NCBI GenBank assembly: GCA_023079485.1
Contig: CM041090.1
Span: forward strand, 3,077,163-3,141,162
Source: Archilochus colubris
Lineage: Eukaryota > Chordata > Aves > Apodiformes > Trochilidae
Direction: 5' to 3'
DNA: 64,000 nt
Under the pieces are notes generated by a model. It was not told the origin of the DNA, did no database searches, and saw nothing but the letters and a program-made list of their open reading frames with translations. This document shows positions 50,248-61,949 of this stretch, in pieces; within the stretch, counting starts at the first letter, position 1; every line of letters starts with the position of its first letter. The translations under genes and the position numbers were made by a program.

Positions 50248-53200
50248 CTGTAAGAAAAAAGAGAGGGAAAAAAACCCATTATGGTATATACAAAGCTGAT
50301 GAGCTAGAGAAGCATCCTACTGGTGACAGCAGAGCATTGCCTTATGAACTGGACACAACCTGCCTGCTCCTGCCCACAATATGCTATGGTTAGGATTTGA
50401 ATCGTGGCTTAAAAGGGAAAATAGATCAACGTTTCTCCATGGGAACATTGTCCCCAACATGCCACAATGGACAGCAAGACAGGACACTGCATCCTGGCCA
50501 CCTGCACAATACACAGAGTGACCCACATATTCCCTTCCTGGCTGTTGGACAGCCACGTTCCTGGAGGAAATGAAACGTATCTTCAGAGAGGGACACACGG
50601 GTGTGTCACTGAAGGGGACAGAGAGGGCTTTCCAACAAGGGACACAGCAGGACATCATTTCATACACAAAGAGCACACATTTCAGTGGTACCACAGAGTC
50701 ACTCAGACTTTCTTGGTAGCGCAGGAGGCACTGCGGAGGGGCTTCCGCTGAAAGAAAAGGCATCAAAAATACAGCAAACAAACTGTCTGCAATGGAATGT
50801 CTTTTTTATTGGCAGTGCATTATCGATTACAACAGCAACAAATAGAGCAAGTTGTCATACAGAGTCTTTCCCAGTGTTTTCCACTGTGCCCACAGCTTTA
50901 TCAGCTCCAGTCCCACCTGGTCACAAAACCTGACAATGAACTTTCCACGGAACCACATGTTCACCTGAAAACTCAGGGCAAAACACTTCAGATGGGTACA
51001 CAGCACACAGGCATCTCACTACTCTCCTTAGGCAGGGTTTGGAGAACGCTGTTACTTGGCAAGGCTTACCTGTGGGGTCTGAGAACTCGTGGAGCTCGGG
51101 TACCTGGGGCGGTAGCACAGGAGTCTCGGGTAACTTCCCAGATCTCAGCATGTCCAGCTCAGCCTGCAGCTCCCGGATCTTCTTCTTCAGCCGAATGCAG
51201 TTGGGGCAGAAGGAGGTGGTGGGGATTTCATGGGAGTTGCCCCGTGCAGAGGCCAGTGACAGCTCCGTGGGGCTGTCTGCTTTGAGTGACAGGGGCTCTT
51301 CTTCCTCGTCTTCCAGAATGCCCATCTCTTTGGCTGAGCTGAAAGAGGAACCGTGGGGGACCTTCCATTCCCCCTCACTCAGGTTTCTGCTGAGGCTCAG
51401 TGAGCCGTGCTGCATGGCACTTCCACACCTCTCAAAGATGTCTTCAGCCTGGTACTTAGATGCTTTTCTGATGGAAAGAGGCGTACTCGTTGCTAGCTGA
51501 TTCTCTTCAAATTTGGCGGACTCCAGGGAAGCTTCCAGGACGTCTTTGAAGATGAGATCGATCTTTTTTTTCTTTGTTTGGGGGTGGGATTCCCCCTCGT
51601 CACAGCTACGTTTGTAGGGGCTTTTTCCTTGCTTTAGGGTGGTGAGCTGGAGCTGTCCCCTCACATCCTCTTGGTTCTCCACATTCTTTTCTGACATTTC
51701 TCGCAGCAACATTTTGTCTTCTGGAAAGGAAAACGAGGGGTGGGGATTATGACCGGGAACCGAGCAACATCCCTCAATCTAAAACTCAAAACAAAACAAA
51801 CAAACGAAAAAAAAAAAATAGAGAAAGAAAAACAAAAAAAAAAAAAAAGCAGGCTGAATCCCTGCAGGTCTGCATTGTTGCATTACAAACCAGGGAACTG
51901 ACACAACTCAGTGGAAACCGAGGCTCGCGAGAGGAGGAGCCCTGCTAATGGGCACGTCTGCAAAAACAGAGACAGTCCTGGGTAGCCACAGCCGAGTAGG
52001 ACCCACACACTTTAAAGAGAAGAGAAACTACAGGCAGCTCCTTTAACCTGAAGGTACAACCGACCCGCGCTGGAAGAGGACTACGAGGTGAATGACTGGG
52101 AGGTGAATGAACTGATCGGAGTGGAACCGACTGCCCAAAGCCCAAGAGCCCTTCTGGCTGGCTGGAAGATCTGTGTCTGTTTTGACTTGGTAAAAGGTAT
52201 CAGGTGTACAGCAGTGCAGAGAGAGATTTGGACCATTTCATGACAACCCCAGTGTCTGTGCACAGAGAGGCACAAAGTTTGCAAGCCCCACCGCTCTTGT
52301 TCTGTCTGGAGGATGCTCCAACTAAAAATAACTTGAACTCTTAAACCCCAAGATACTTGTTGTCAGCAGAGCTACAGAAGGTGAATACCCTCTAAGGATG
52401 GGACGTCTAGCTTGTCCCAGTGGAGTCTAAGAGTGTGGCCATTCAGTGATTAAAAACCAAAAAAACAAAAAAACAAAAGCTACCTCATACAAATTATAAT
52501 CTGCTTAAAATAAAGGGAATAGCCAGATTTCCTTACCTGGGAATTCAAAAGACGATAGGTTTGGCTCAATTTCCATCATTCTTCTATCTTGTGAATAACT
52601 TCAAGCATTGATGGCTTCCCAAACAAGACGCTGCTTTATGCTGATTTTTGGTTTTGTTTGCTTTTAAAGTGTATTCATGCTTTCGTAAGAGTTACGGAGC
52701 AAAAGCTACCATTCCCTCTCTAAGGAGAGCAATGCTAAGAATGCAAAAAAGATGCAAGACTCAAAACAGTTAGAGTAAGGCACCGTAGAAAGGGCTGGCC
52801 CAAATGGCAGGGATTTTGCACTGGGTTTTGATGCTGGCTGGCAAACCCAACCACTTCTTGAGTGAATCTGTAACAACAGATCTCCTTTTCAACACACCGT
52901 CAGGAGTTTCTACGGGAAAAGCTTTGAGTCTCTGTCTTTGTATTTCCCCTCTTATGGATTATAACAACTACTAGCAGAGGTAGGGATTGAGAGAATGGAT
53001 TCTTCTCTTCTTTTTACTGATTTTTTTCCCCCAGCCAACCAAGTGGTTTAGCCCTACGGAAAAACTAGAAGTCACGAGGCGAACTCTTATGCTGCTTCAA
53101 ACTCCACTATGAGGTGGGTCAGAAACTACTGACAGAAACAAAACCTGGGAACCATGTTGTTTTTCTGTGAGTTAATCAAGTGTGCCACTTCACTCGACAG

Positions 53201-54986
53201 GCTTGTCTGCAGGGGATTTGAAACCTTTTAAATAGAAAGTGACTCAACCAACTCTGGTGCCACTCCCTGACCGCCTCCCAGTGCCCTCCCAGCTGTGGCT
53301 CTGATACCTCCAGCAATGGCCCAAGTGATGCTCCATTTTAACAATGTCTCTGAGCTCTTTTTGTGAGTGCAGGCTGAGCGCAGCATGCTGCAGGATGAGC
53401 TCAACAAGACATCAGGGGGTTTCTAGGATGCTCTCTGCAGCCCTCTGGGTCTCTACCTGAGTGTAAGGTGGGCCAGGACAGGTCCTGAGCAGTGCAGGAC
53501 CCTGTCTGCAGCACAGAGCAGGCTGTGAGTTAACATTTCAGCTCACACAAACCAAGACACCATGACAAACCACGACTAAAAGGCGTATCTGTATGGCAGG
53601 ACATTTGTTCATAGCCTTGGTGCCCTTTCAGAGCAGCTGCTCCAAGGCAATAGTCCTTCTCTTGCCATACTTTCAGAAACTACTAAGCCATATGGACAAC
53701 TAATGTGAGCATGGGATGCAGCAGCAGCCTGCACCTAACCACTCAGTCATGTCCATTATCAGAAAAAAACACATTCACACCAATGTTAATTCCGGAGTGG
53801 GAATTGCCCAAGTACAGCCATGAAGATGTAACACTGCAAGTGCAAAAAACTCCAAGGTGATGGAGAATAACCAGCTTTTTCAGGACATTTTGTCCACCCC
53901 ACGATTAAAGAGGAGACACCTTTTACCAAGTCAAGGCAGCAACAGCAGCTGTGTAACAATATACACGGGAATCTTAATTAGAAAGTTATTTTTAGTGTGG
54001 CTGCCTCTCTGAGGCCCTGCCTGGAAAGAAACACCCTTAATTAACTCCAAGTCTCAGCACTGTGTAGAGGAATTAAGAAATCAAGGATTTTTGCCTTCCT
54101 CTAAAGCTTCCTGTATTGCTGACATCACACTGACCTAAAGGACTGCTGGGTTTGTTCCGGCATGGCTACTCTTTTAAGATAACAATTTTTATCCAGGGAA
54201 GAATCAGTCTGACAAGTACAAAGCCTCTTGTACGTTGTACATGCACTCTAAGGTTGTGAGACTAAGGAGTCTCTAGCTGATGTCGCGCTGATCCCAAATT
54301 ATTTTTCTGAAGAAAGAGGAGATAAATTAAGCGAGGAAAATGGACATACAAACACACCAAGGAAATCTCTCCTGTATGCACACAAAATCAGCCAGAGCTC
54401 CTCCCTCAAACTGGAGCCAGAGAAAGCAGCACGTTCAGAAGGAAAACACAATGCCTGTCTGTGGGACCACTGGCTCGGCGATCTTCAGCTCAGAAGGTCT
54501 TGTGACAGAGGAGCTCTGTGACCCCTGGACTTTGCATCAGGCCCTGGCAGCACATACGTGACATGACACAACACGACACAGGACACGACACAACACAGCA
54601 CAGATTTTTCATTCAGGATTTCTGTGACAGTCATCCCAAACGTTCTTCTTGCACACCCATCCATCCGGGCCACCCAGAGGTGCTCTGCTTCTAGAAATGC
54701 AGCCTGTGCCATCACCTACTTCACCCACCACAATCAGTCCAACGAGTGTGGCAGCCCCAGGGGACAGGGGAAGAGGGTGGGAAGGGAGAAGGACTCACCA
54801 CTTGTGAAATTTCTGTTGATGGTCTCCTGAGACATACTGTGCAACCTCTTCATGTAATCCTCACTGTACCACACCCGCAGCTTCTCCCCAGGGCAGATGT
54901 CACGGCAGGCACGGAAATAAATCCTCTCACTGTGCTGGAAAGCCATCAAATTCTGCTCCCTCTCCTCCCTGGAGATGATCACATAC
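48083..54986 (-). CDS. PRDM11: PRDM11 3' coding part, long isoform with hAT domain (5' exons outside the window)
   Basis: Joining 54986-54799, 51720-51070 and 50247-48083 gives one frame of 1000 residues plus stop. Its order is PR-domain end, basic linker, coiled coil, acidic linker ([20 protein letters not shown]), zinc finger, hAT body and hAT dimerisation region. Both junction phases are 1, so no frameshift is needed. PRDM11 is a nuclear regulator of the PRDM family. The hAT part would add DNA-binding and oligomerisation surfaces. The gene converges on SYT13, as I recall for human chromosome 11p11.2. N-terminal exons are missing because the window ends. Confidence 0.85.
50805..50810 (-). 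terminator. PRDM11: Candidate intronic poly(A) signal for short PRDM11
   Basis: AATAAA on the - strand, 111 bases after the read-through stop. The GT-rich stretch GTTTGTTTGCTGTATTTTTG follows, a good cleavage-site context. Confidence 0.65.
50921..51069 (-). CDS. PRDM11: Alternative C-terminus of PRDM11 (read-through of the 51069 donor)
   Basis: If the donor after SDPTG is not used, the frame continues for 48 codons ([16 protein letters not shown] ... [10 protein letters not shown]) to TGA at 50921. As I recall it, the classical human protein of about 511 residues likewise has a short non-domain tail directly after the same SDP-G junction, so this extension is probably the bird counterpart. 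The tail has no recognisable domain. Confidence 0.65.
51070..51720 (-). CDS. PRDM11: PRDM11 linker, NLS and coiled-coil exon
   Basis: A 651-nt exon, phase 1 in and out. It matches the PRDM11 C-terminal half: KQGKSPYKR, a basic [20 protein letters not shown] (probable nuclear localisation signal), KVPHGSS, an acidic LEDEEEEP stretch, and [20 protein letters not shown]. The last is a Cys-x2-Cys pair running into a short leucine-heptad coiled coil of about 20 residues. It ends HEFSDPT with a split glycine/alanine codon at the donor GTAAGC. The acceptor is TTTCCAG at 51721-51727. This part probably mediates nuclear import and self- or partner-association. The exon can end the protein by read-through or join the hAT exon. 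Confidence 0.93.
51721..54798 (-). other. PRDM11: PRDM11 intron between the PR exon and the coiled-coil exon
   Basis: A 3.1-kb GT-AG intron. It contains an A-rich low-complexity block at 51785-51850 and a degenerate ACACGACAC-type tandem array at 54560-54603 close to the PR exon. No other coding sequence is seen. Confidence 0.8.
54560..54603. repeat. Degenerate (ACACGACAC)n minisatellite
   Basis: Several imperfect units (GACACAACAC, GACACAGGAC, ACGACACAAC) in the intron, about 200 bp from the PR exon donor. Confidence 0.7.
54799..54986 (-). CDS. PRDM11: PRDM11 PR/SET-domain exon (C-terminal half of the domain)
   Basis: A 188-nt exon entering in phase 2 and leaving in phase 1. It encodes [40 protein letters not shown] and [20 protein letters not shown]. 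These are the last strands of the PR domain with the usual RDIxPGE-LRVWY signature, followed by the conserved tail, and are nearly identical to the human PRDM11 I recall. PR domains are SET relatives, many without methyltransferase activity. The acceptor is GCCCACAG and the donor GTGAGT. Exons for the first half of the PR domain were not found in 55.0-64.0 kb and must lie beyond the right edge. Confidence 0.95.
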
Positions 54987-57900
54987 CTGTGGGCAAGATG
55001 GCAAGGCAGGAATGAAGCAAAAACTTTTCTCCTGTGCTGCTCCCTCCCTCCCCCCCCTTGCACCGGTATGACAACCACGATGAAGCCAGAATGACCTTCA
55101 GAGAGAGCCACCAACACAGCCAGACTGGAAAGCATGGAGTTAGAAGTAATGGTGTGCAAATTGCAAGAGATCAAGGACAACAAGCATGGACACCCAGGGG
55201 ACACTAAGCCAGTGGGTCCCATTTCTACTGTGGAAGGGATGACAGCAATGTACATCCAGTCTGGAGGAGTTTCTCTGCCAGTAATGGTGACACAGACTCT
55301 CATGGGCAGAAATTTCTTTGCCTAGTGATGGAAACAAGGACTTCTGGATTGCCCACCATCACTTCACATCTCAGGGCCTCCTCCTTTGCTCTCAGGAGTA
55401 TCCAGAATATGTCAGGGCCCTTCTGCCTGTCTCTTTCCAAAAATCACCATCTTCCTTCTTAGCAGAAAGCAGATTTCCTTGCTTCTCTCCTGTCAGATGA
55501 GCAGAATTGAGATACTCAGGGCAAAACCAAGGACATCAACGTGCATGGGGGTACTTCCTGGTTTTCCAAAAAGAAAGCAAGGATGTGCTGTACTGGAAAG
55601 TTATGCACTTGGGCATTCAGCAGGGTGTGACATAAAAATAGCCCTGCAAGTCTCAGGAAAGTCCAGCACCATGTTGTGGGGATCTCCTGACAGTGCTGAT
55701 AGAAAGATCGCTTTCCAGGCAGAGATTTTGTTTCCCTGATTTAAAACAGATAAATTCCAGCTCAACAGAAATCCATTCATTCCCATTCCAGACAACTGGC
55801 CCTCTGTGCAACTTGGTAAGACACAGATCTATAGCTAGGGTCACATTATTTGCTCCCCAAGTTCTTTCTAGAGGACATGGAAAAAGGCCTGGTAACACCA
55901 GATCCAGCTGCAACCAACATGAGCTCCCAACACCTACCCAGGCCCTGTCATGGCAAATGCAGACCCAAAAGCAGATCTGAACAGTTCACAACTAAAAGCT
56001 TTTTCTCCTCTTATGCCCTTTGCCTCTATTATTCAGCACTCCCTCCCAGAGTAATATTAATGAAGGCAAGCAGCGTGTGGCTCCCCTGACACCTGTTGTT
56101 ACTATTCCTTGCCCAAGCATTTCTCTAGAGCTCACAGGTATCCTTTGGCTTAAGAAAGACTTTTTCTTCGAAAGAAAGCCTTTCTTTTTTTTTTTTTTGA
56201 CTTTAGAAAGACAGTTTTTTTCCTTGAATGCCCTCCCCTCTCCAGCCATGTGCACACACAGATAAAAGACAGAAGCCCACCTGCATCTGAGCACACCAAC
56301 CTATACACATCAGGCCTCAAACTTGGTGTCACGTCCTGCAAAACACAGAACACAAGCCTGCAGTGTCTCAGGCTGCCCGGGGCTTCAGCAGTTCTGGGTT
56401 TTAATGTCAAACAACAGTGCCAAGTGCCTGCAATCAGCTGTGGTTTTCTTAACATGTGCTCCCTGGGATGCTCAGCAATCTTTGTGAACTGCTTAAACAG
56501 TAGGCTCTGGCACTGCCAAGATTAGCAGAATGTTGGCTTCTGTTCACTCTTATTTTACTTTTCATCGTGAAACAAAGGAACTTTTAAACCATCAGTTTGT
56601 GCACTGCAGAAGGAACAGAGGCCTGGACCAACCACTCCACAGACGGTATATGAGGCACTCAGCCAGCCATGCAACACACAGTGGTGTGGTCAGCCTGATG
56701 CCCTTGCACAGGAGATTCCCAATCCCAAGCGAAAAAGCCAGGATGCTTTCTAGTACCAGCTAAGGAGAGACCCTGCAGCTGCTCTGAATCCCCCTACCCA
56801 AGCATCAGCTGGAGCAATGACAAGACCAGGCTGCCCCTGCAAAGGAGTTTGGTTACCTGTAAAGATTCATCACCCTGAACTCACAGCTCCTTATATACAA
56901 CATAAAGGACCCATTGAGGAATTCATGGGGCAGTGGCAGGATGGTTTGGTGCATTCTCAGCCAACTGCATTTGTCAGTGAGATTCAGAAAGTTCTCTAAA
57001 ACACAGCATGGGAAGGGGAGAGCCCCATTAACTCTTCCCACCAGGGCTCACTTTTATTATGCAGTATTTTATTAACCTTGAGCGTGCTTTTCCTTTTTTG
57101 CTGCTCTCCTCCTGCCTCTAAAGCCCTCCAAGTTTCTGCCTGAAAGTGTCCTTCAGCTCTGCTGCCCTTGTCCTGTGGCTCTGGCTGTGACAGGGAGCTG
57201 GGACCAGAAGGCAGGCTGGGTGGTGGGAGCTGCAGTCCTGCTGCAGCCCTGCAGCACTGCCAGCCTGCCTCCTCCCAGCCAGCACCCTGCAGCTGGGATT
57301 TCACTGCCAGGAGGCAGGAAGAACACCCTTAGCAAGTGAGTTGTGGAATAATCCAGTCACAAACATGTTTCTTCACAGCTGCTGGCTGCTAGGAACTCGG
57401 TCATGCTCTGAGAGAGAAACCTTTGCAGCTGAGATGCCTCCCTGAGGTCAGGAAAATGGGGATGAGATCACCCACATAAATGAACTTTTTGAACCAGTGC
57501 TGCTCTAGTGAGCCCAGGGGTACAAATGACACAGGTTATGAAGTTCTGCATAAAATCCCAATTCCTGTCAGTCTAAGACACCTTGTGCTGCTGTACACCA
57601 CGTGATAGAGGCAGGTGCTTTCCTGAGGACAGAGGAAGCCACTCAGCCTGCTCAACCTGGCAGGGCAGGAGCTGCCTGCTGAGAAGAGGACAGGAGAGGT
57701 GTCACCAGTCTGCCTTCACCAACATGACTTCCCAAGGATGAAACTCTCGTGTCCTGAGCAATCCTTCCTGGGAAGTTGGCTGGGAAGTGGCCAACTCCCC
57801 CTCTGATGCCAAACACTCAAGATGAAAGGATGCAAGAGGGGTACCTCGGTTTGAGATGCCCAGGAGAGGCACAGCCAGGCTATAAGGCATGGGCTCTCGT

Positions 57901-58729
57901 GCACAGAGGGTTTCCCAAGGGACTGCCAGTCCCAGGGGAAGTGTGGGGTTGGGACTGCCATTAGGGCAGGCCCAGGCACCCAGAGTTTTTCCCACTCCTG
58001 CAGACAGGCATTGCTACCAGCTGCAAATGGGTCATTTTGTGCCCTGCTCGGTCCCTGGGACGAGCCAGGCTCAAGAATACCACTGATCCTGCCCAGGCCA
58101 CTCAAGAGCAGCCATTGCACCAACACAGACCATCTATGACCCATCTGCAGCTCTTATGGAAAGAATCAATCCCATGGCTGGTGGAGGCACAGGTCCTTGC
58201 TCCACAGGGACACCTTTCCCATAGTCTCTCTAGCTCGCAGCAAAACAAACATCCTTGTCTTCCTTTTTTTCTAAGTGACAGCCAACTCAGGACACCAAAT
58301 TTTTAAGTTTGGGGATGACCCCAAAAAAGGTCAAGGTTTTTGGTTTTTTTTTTGGTAGCTGGAACCATTCCAGCTCATGAGGGGAGCAAAGCAGCCAGAA
58401 GAGACAGCAAGAAGGGACAAGAACCCCACAAGTGGAGGAAGGCTCAGGCCCCTGCCTACCCTCCAGCTGCCCCCTGGGTGCTCCAGTGCCTGCAGGGAAG
58501 GGCCACTGGGCTGTCTCAGATGAAAGCCAGGTGGCCCAGAGCCAAGGCAGGAGATCCTGTGCAAGAGAGCTGCCCCCAGCCCAGGAGATGCCACAGAGTG
58601 CCCACAAACCTTGCCTCGAGCTCTCCCACAGTGAGTGCCTCCAGGAGAGCTGGCACGTCTGACAGGTTTGGTACCAGTTCAGGTCAGAAATTGTACAAGA
58701 GAAACAAATGACTCAACAGCAGCTGTGTT
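54987..58729 (-). other. PRDM11: PRDM11 intronic sequence, no exon seen
   Basis: I searched the - strand for the preceding PR-domain exon (the part leading into the MR|YV junction) and for other domains, and found none. A T-run lies at 56187-56200. No recognisable transposon copy. Confidence 0.6.
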
Positions 58730-61362
58730 AAAAGTGTTTGGTATTTATTGAGTTTTTAACAAAAATACTTTTTAAAGAGAGGGGGTTTTTTTCAGCGTAT
58801 ACAAGACACGGGGATACCGGGGTCGAGCACAGCAGTTTGCTTTGACATGGGCACTTACTTCAAGAGCCAGTTAAATGATGGCAACAGGAAAAAGTAACCC
58901 TTGTGAGCCAGTACAGAAAAGCCACACCACCCAGGGGTCTACACAAGGCCAGAGATATGTCCCCAGATCTGGGCCAATCTGTAACAGTGCACAGAGGAAG
59001 CTGGGGGAGACATCAGGCAGTTTACATTACAAGGTCCTTTCTCCTGAGCAGAGCCCAGCCTTCTGGGGGTTGTGTTTAAGGCTGAGCCTTAATCCTGTAG
59101 CAGGATTCTCTCTCTAAATGCATTTGTGTGGGCAACCTGATCGCAGAGAGGATGCCAACTCCCTCCAGTGCCCAGCACCTGTGGGAGTGTCCTCTGCAGA
59201 CCTGAAAGGATCTCCCTGCACAACATCAGAGGAGCTAATCCTATCAAGTATATCCATGGGAAAACATCAGCAGGGACCAAAGAATATAAAAATATAAAAT
59301 ACTACTTCTAATATGTAGTAGCAGCAGCACTATATTGACTCAGAAAGCCTTTAAAAACATTATCTCCATTTTTTCAGTTCTCTGCAATTCATTGGATCCA
59401 CTTCTACCAGATTTCCACTCTCTTCAACTGAAGAGAGAATGTGACTTTTGCAGAACACAAATGTTACAACAGAAGTAAAACAACATCCTCAGAGGAAAGT
59501 GAACAAGTACTGCCCTGGTCTGGCACCAGCACAAGGAATGTTCTCTGCATGAAACCAGCATGGGCCATTCCTCAGAAAGGAGCTTTTTCTCCTTGCTTGT
59601 GCAAAGGCATGGCTAAAAATAAATTATCTGAATTAGAATCACAGAATATTTAATAAGAAGAGAAAAAAGAAAAGCATGTCAGGTAAGCCTGACACAAGAG
59701 ACATTCACTGAACCTTTCAGAAGAGAAGCAAGTGCTCTACACTTCAAAGGCCAGGCCAGACATCAAGAAGATCCTTGATGATCACATAGAACATGACAAT
59801 CTTCTGTGATGCTGTGTTGCCTACATTCACATCCTGCTGAATTATACAGCTTTTTGGTAAAGCCCAAAGACCAGACATGGCATGATGATGCACATTTACA
59901 TTGGCTTGAAATTTTTTAATTTGCCTACCTCCACACAGAACAGGACATTCTGGAGAGTAGCAGCAAGCTGTGTGTGGGTAACACCTCAGCCCTTTTCCCT
60001 CCTGAAGAATATTATGATAACAGCCCAGGTTTTTTCAGGGATGGGGGCAGCATGATAGGTGCAGATGTGCAAATGAAGGAGAAGGCAAAGGTTTTGTAAA
60101 AAACCTGCCACAGAGGTTACCACCACCTGAGGTGACATTGCTGAAGCCCAGTTTCAGAATCGGGGTTTTTACATGGGAACTTCATGCAGCACTAAAGCAA
60201 TGGAAATGCTGTAATGGAAATACAGCTCTTCCTGCATCTGCATGGGGAAAGAAAGCACTACAAAACCAACATGTCTAACATTTTAACGTATATAGACGTG
60301 AATTTAGATTGTAAACCCTTTGTGATAGACCAGAGTACAGATCCCACCCTAAATCACAGTAACTGCACAGTAGCTGTACTGAGGTTGACAGAATTAGAGT
60401 GATACACAACCAAACTGGTTTTCAGAAGCAGACCCTGCATCTTTCATCGTTTCCCTGCAATCTCTCACATTTTGAAGAGGGTGAAGTGATTCAAAACTGA
60501 AGATGCTAAGGTGAGAAAATAATAGCAATACAATGTTTTAACATTTTAACATTTAAACAACTTATGTTTAAATGTTTTCATATTATGAAGTAATTCTATT
60601 GTAACTACAATAGTGAAGGGCAGGTTAGGGGTTTCTGACAGGAGCAGAAGAAGACTGAACTCTTTGATAGAAGTGCACGATAGTGCAGGATCCAGGCACA
60701 TGCCATAGCAGCCCTTTTCAGTAGCCTAAAACTACACAGTGCTCAGACCTGTCCTGTCCTCCTTGTTGTGCCTACTTCCCTGCACAAGCTCTGCTTTTAT
60801 GCCCCTCTCCCCAAATCTCCTTGTATTTCACAGCAAGCCCTGGACTGCCCATTATTGCTGAAGGCAAGACAAAAATAATGAGCAGGAAGAGGCTTCAGAG
60901 CCATAAGGATGTATCCCTGCACAGTGCACGCTGCAATCTGCAGGAAGATGATGGGAAGGGAGTAGTAGGGTAAATCTGTGGGTTGACTGCCAAGGGAGCT
61001 CTGTAGTAGTGTCTCAGTAAATATGGTTTCACAGGCATGAGAAGAGATCAAGAGAATGATTCCTATTGCATTTCTTAAGCTTATAGTGGGTTTAAAGCAT
61101 GGGGAAGATCATGAGAACTCCTAATCTTCATGAACAGAGAGATGTTCTACATCTCAAGCTCTGTAAGATTCGAGATTCCTCTTTGCCACTGCAGATGGCC
61201 AGCCCTACTATTCAGCTGCAATAATTCATACTGCCCTGTTAGCTAGAGGGGGATGGAGAGGCTGGGGTGGCTGCTGACCTTCCCCACAGAGCACTGATAC
61301 ATATGGAAGAGGCACGCAGCAGCTCAGGAAGGGGAACTCTTCTTCTCTTTATATGAAGAAGA
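58730..61362 (-). other. Probable 3' UTR of the Myb/SANT-like gene
   Basis: On the - strand this follows the stop at 61363 and ends at a good poly(A) site: AATAAA at 58749-58744, followed by TGCTGTTGAGTCATTTGTTT. It contains no coding frame with a recognisable domain. The boundary is inferred from the signal only. Confidence 0.5.
58744..58749 (-). terminator. Candidate poly(A) signal of the Myb/SANT-like gene
   Basis: AATAAA on the - strand in the context CTCAATAAATACC, with a T/G-rich downstream element. Confidence 0.55.
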
Positions 61363-61949
61363 CTAAAAATGGTGTTTTCTCTTTCGTGACCTGGTAGTCC
61401 GTGCAGGAACAGTCTGTTTTGGGGGGTTTTGGTTAAACTCTGCAGTGATCCCAGGGGGCTGTTTTGAGCAAGCTGCTTGTGGAGGAGCCCCTTGGGTGAC
61501 ACTAGAATCCTGTACCCTATGGAAAGCTTGGACCCCATCACGGATTTCTGACACGGTCTGGCACATCTGGCCAACCTGGCTGGTGAGGTCAGCCATCCTC
61601 TGGCTGATGACATTCATGCTGTTTGCCATGTCTCTGTGAAGAGCCAGCAGCTCCTGGCAGAACTGCCTGAAGAGGTCTGTCTGCTGTGTGTGGGAATGGA
61701 GAAGCTGGCGATGGAAGCTGGAGAGGGGTGGGCTCCTGGTGCAGGGCCGTGGGGGTCTGCAGGACGAGGTGGGGCGTGAGGGTGGACGGTGAAGTTCTGG
61801 CCTTTGGCTGGAAGCTTCTGAGGGCTGTGATGAGGAAGAAGGGTGGAGGAAGGAGGACCCAGAAAGCTGGCTGACTCCTGCACTGGCCCTCTGCAGCGAC
61901 GAGAAGCGGTGCTCCCGAGAAGTGCCTGGCATCTCCTCATCTTCATCAT
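61363..61949 (-). CDS. Myb/SANT-like protein, terminal exon
   Basis: A 587-nt exon, entered in phase 1 after the acceptor CTCTTTAAG. With the split codon it reads YDEDEEMPGTSREH, then a long Ser/Pro/Arg-rich disordered stretch. A predicted amphipathic coiled coil follows (ANSMNVISQRMADLTSQV, GQMCQTVSEIRDGVQ), and the end is basic: RTTRSRKRKHHF, a probable nuclear localisation signal. The layout of an N-terminal Myb/SANT domain, disordered middle and C-terminal coiled coil is typical of Harbinger-derived proteins such as the NAIF1/MYPOP/TSNARE1-like group. The precise orthologue is not recognised. Confidence 0.8.

Larger units (their letters stand above)
50248..51069 (-). other. PRDM11: PRDM11 intron, retained as the alternative 3' end of the short isoform
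   Basis: An 822-nt GT-AG intron between the coiled-coil exon and the hAT exon. Its 5' part stays open to a stop at 50921, with a poly(A) signal at 50805-50810, so it can also serve as a terminal exon extension. Confidence 0.8.

Noticed and set aside
50317..50781. 154-residue - strand frame between the PRDM11 exons
   Set aside because: It lies wholly inside the intron, overlaps the flank of the intronic poly(A) site and has no recognisable similarity.
57716..58711. Frames of 97-142 residues on both strands
   Set aside because: They occur in both strands of the same GC-rich block, lack domains and are not joined by plausible splice sites. They lie in intronic sequence between PRDM11 and the Myb/SANT-like gene.
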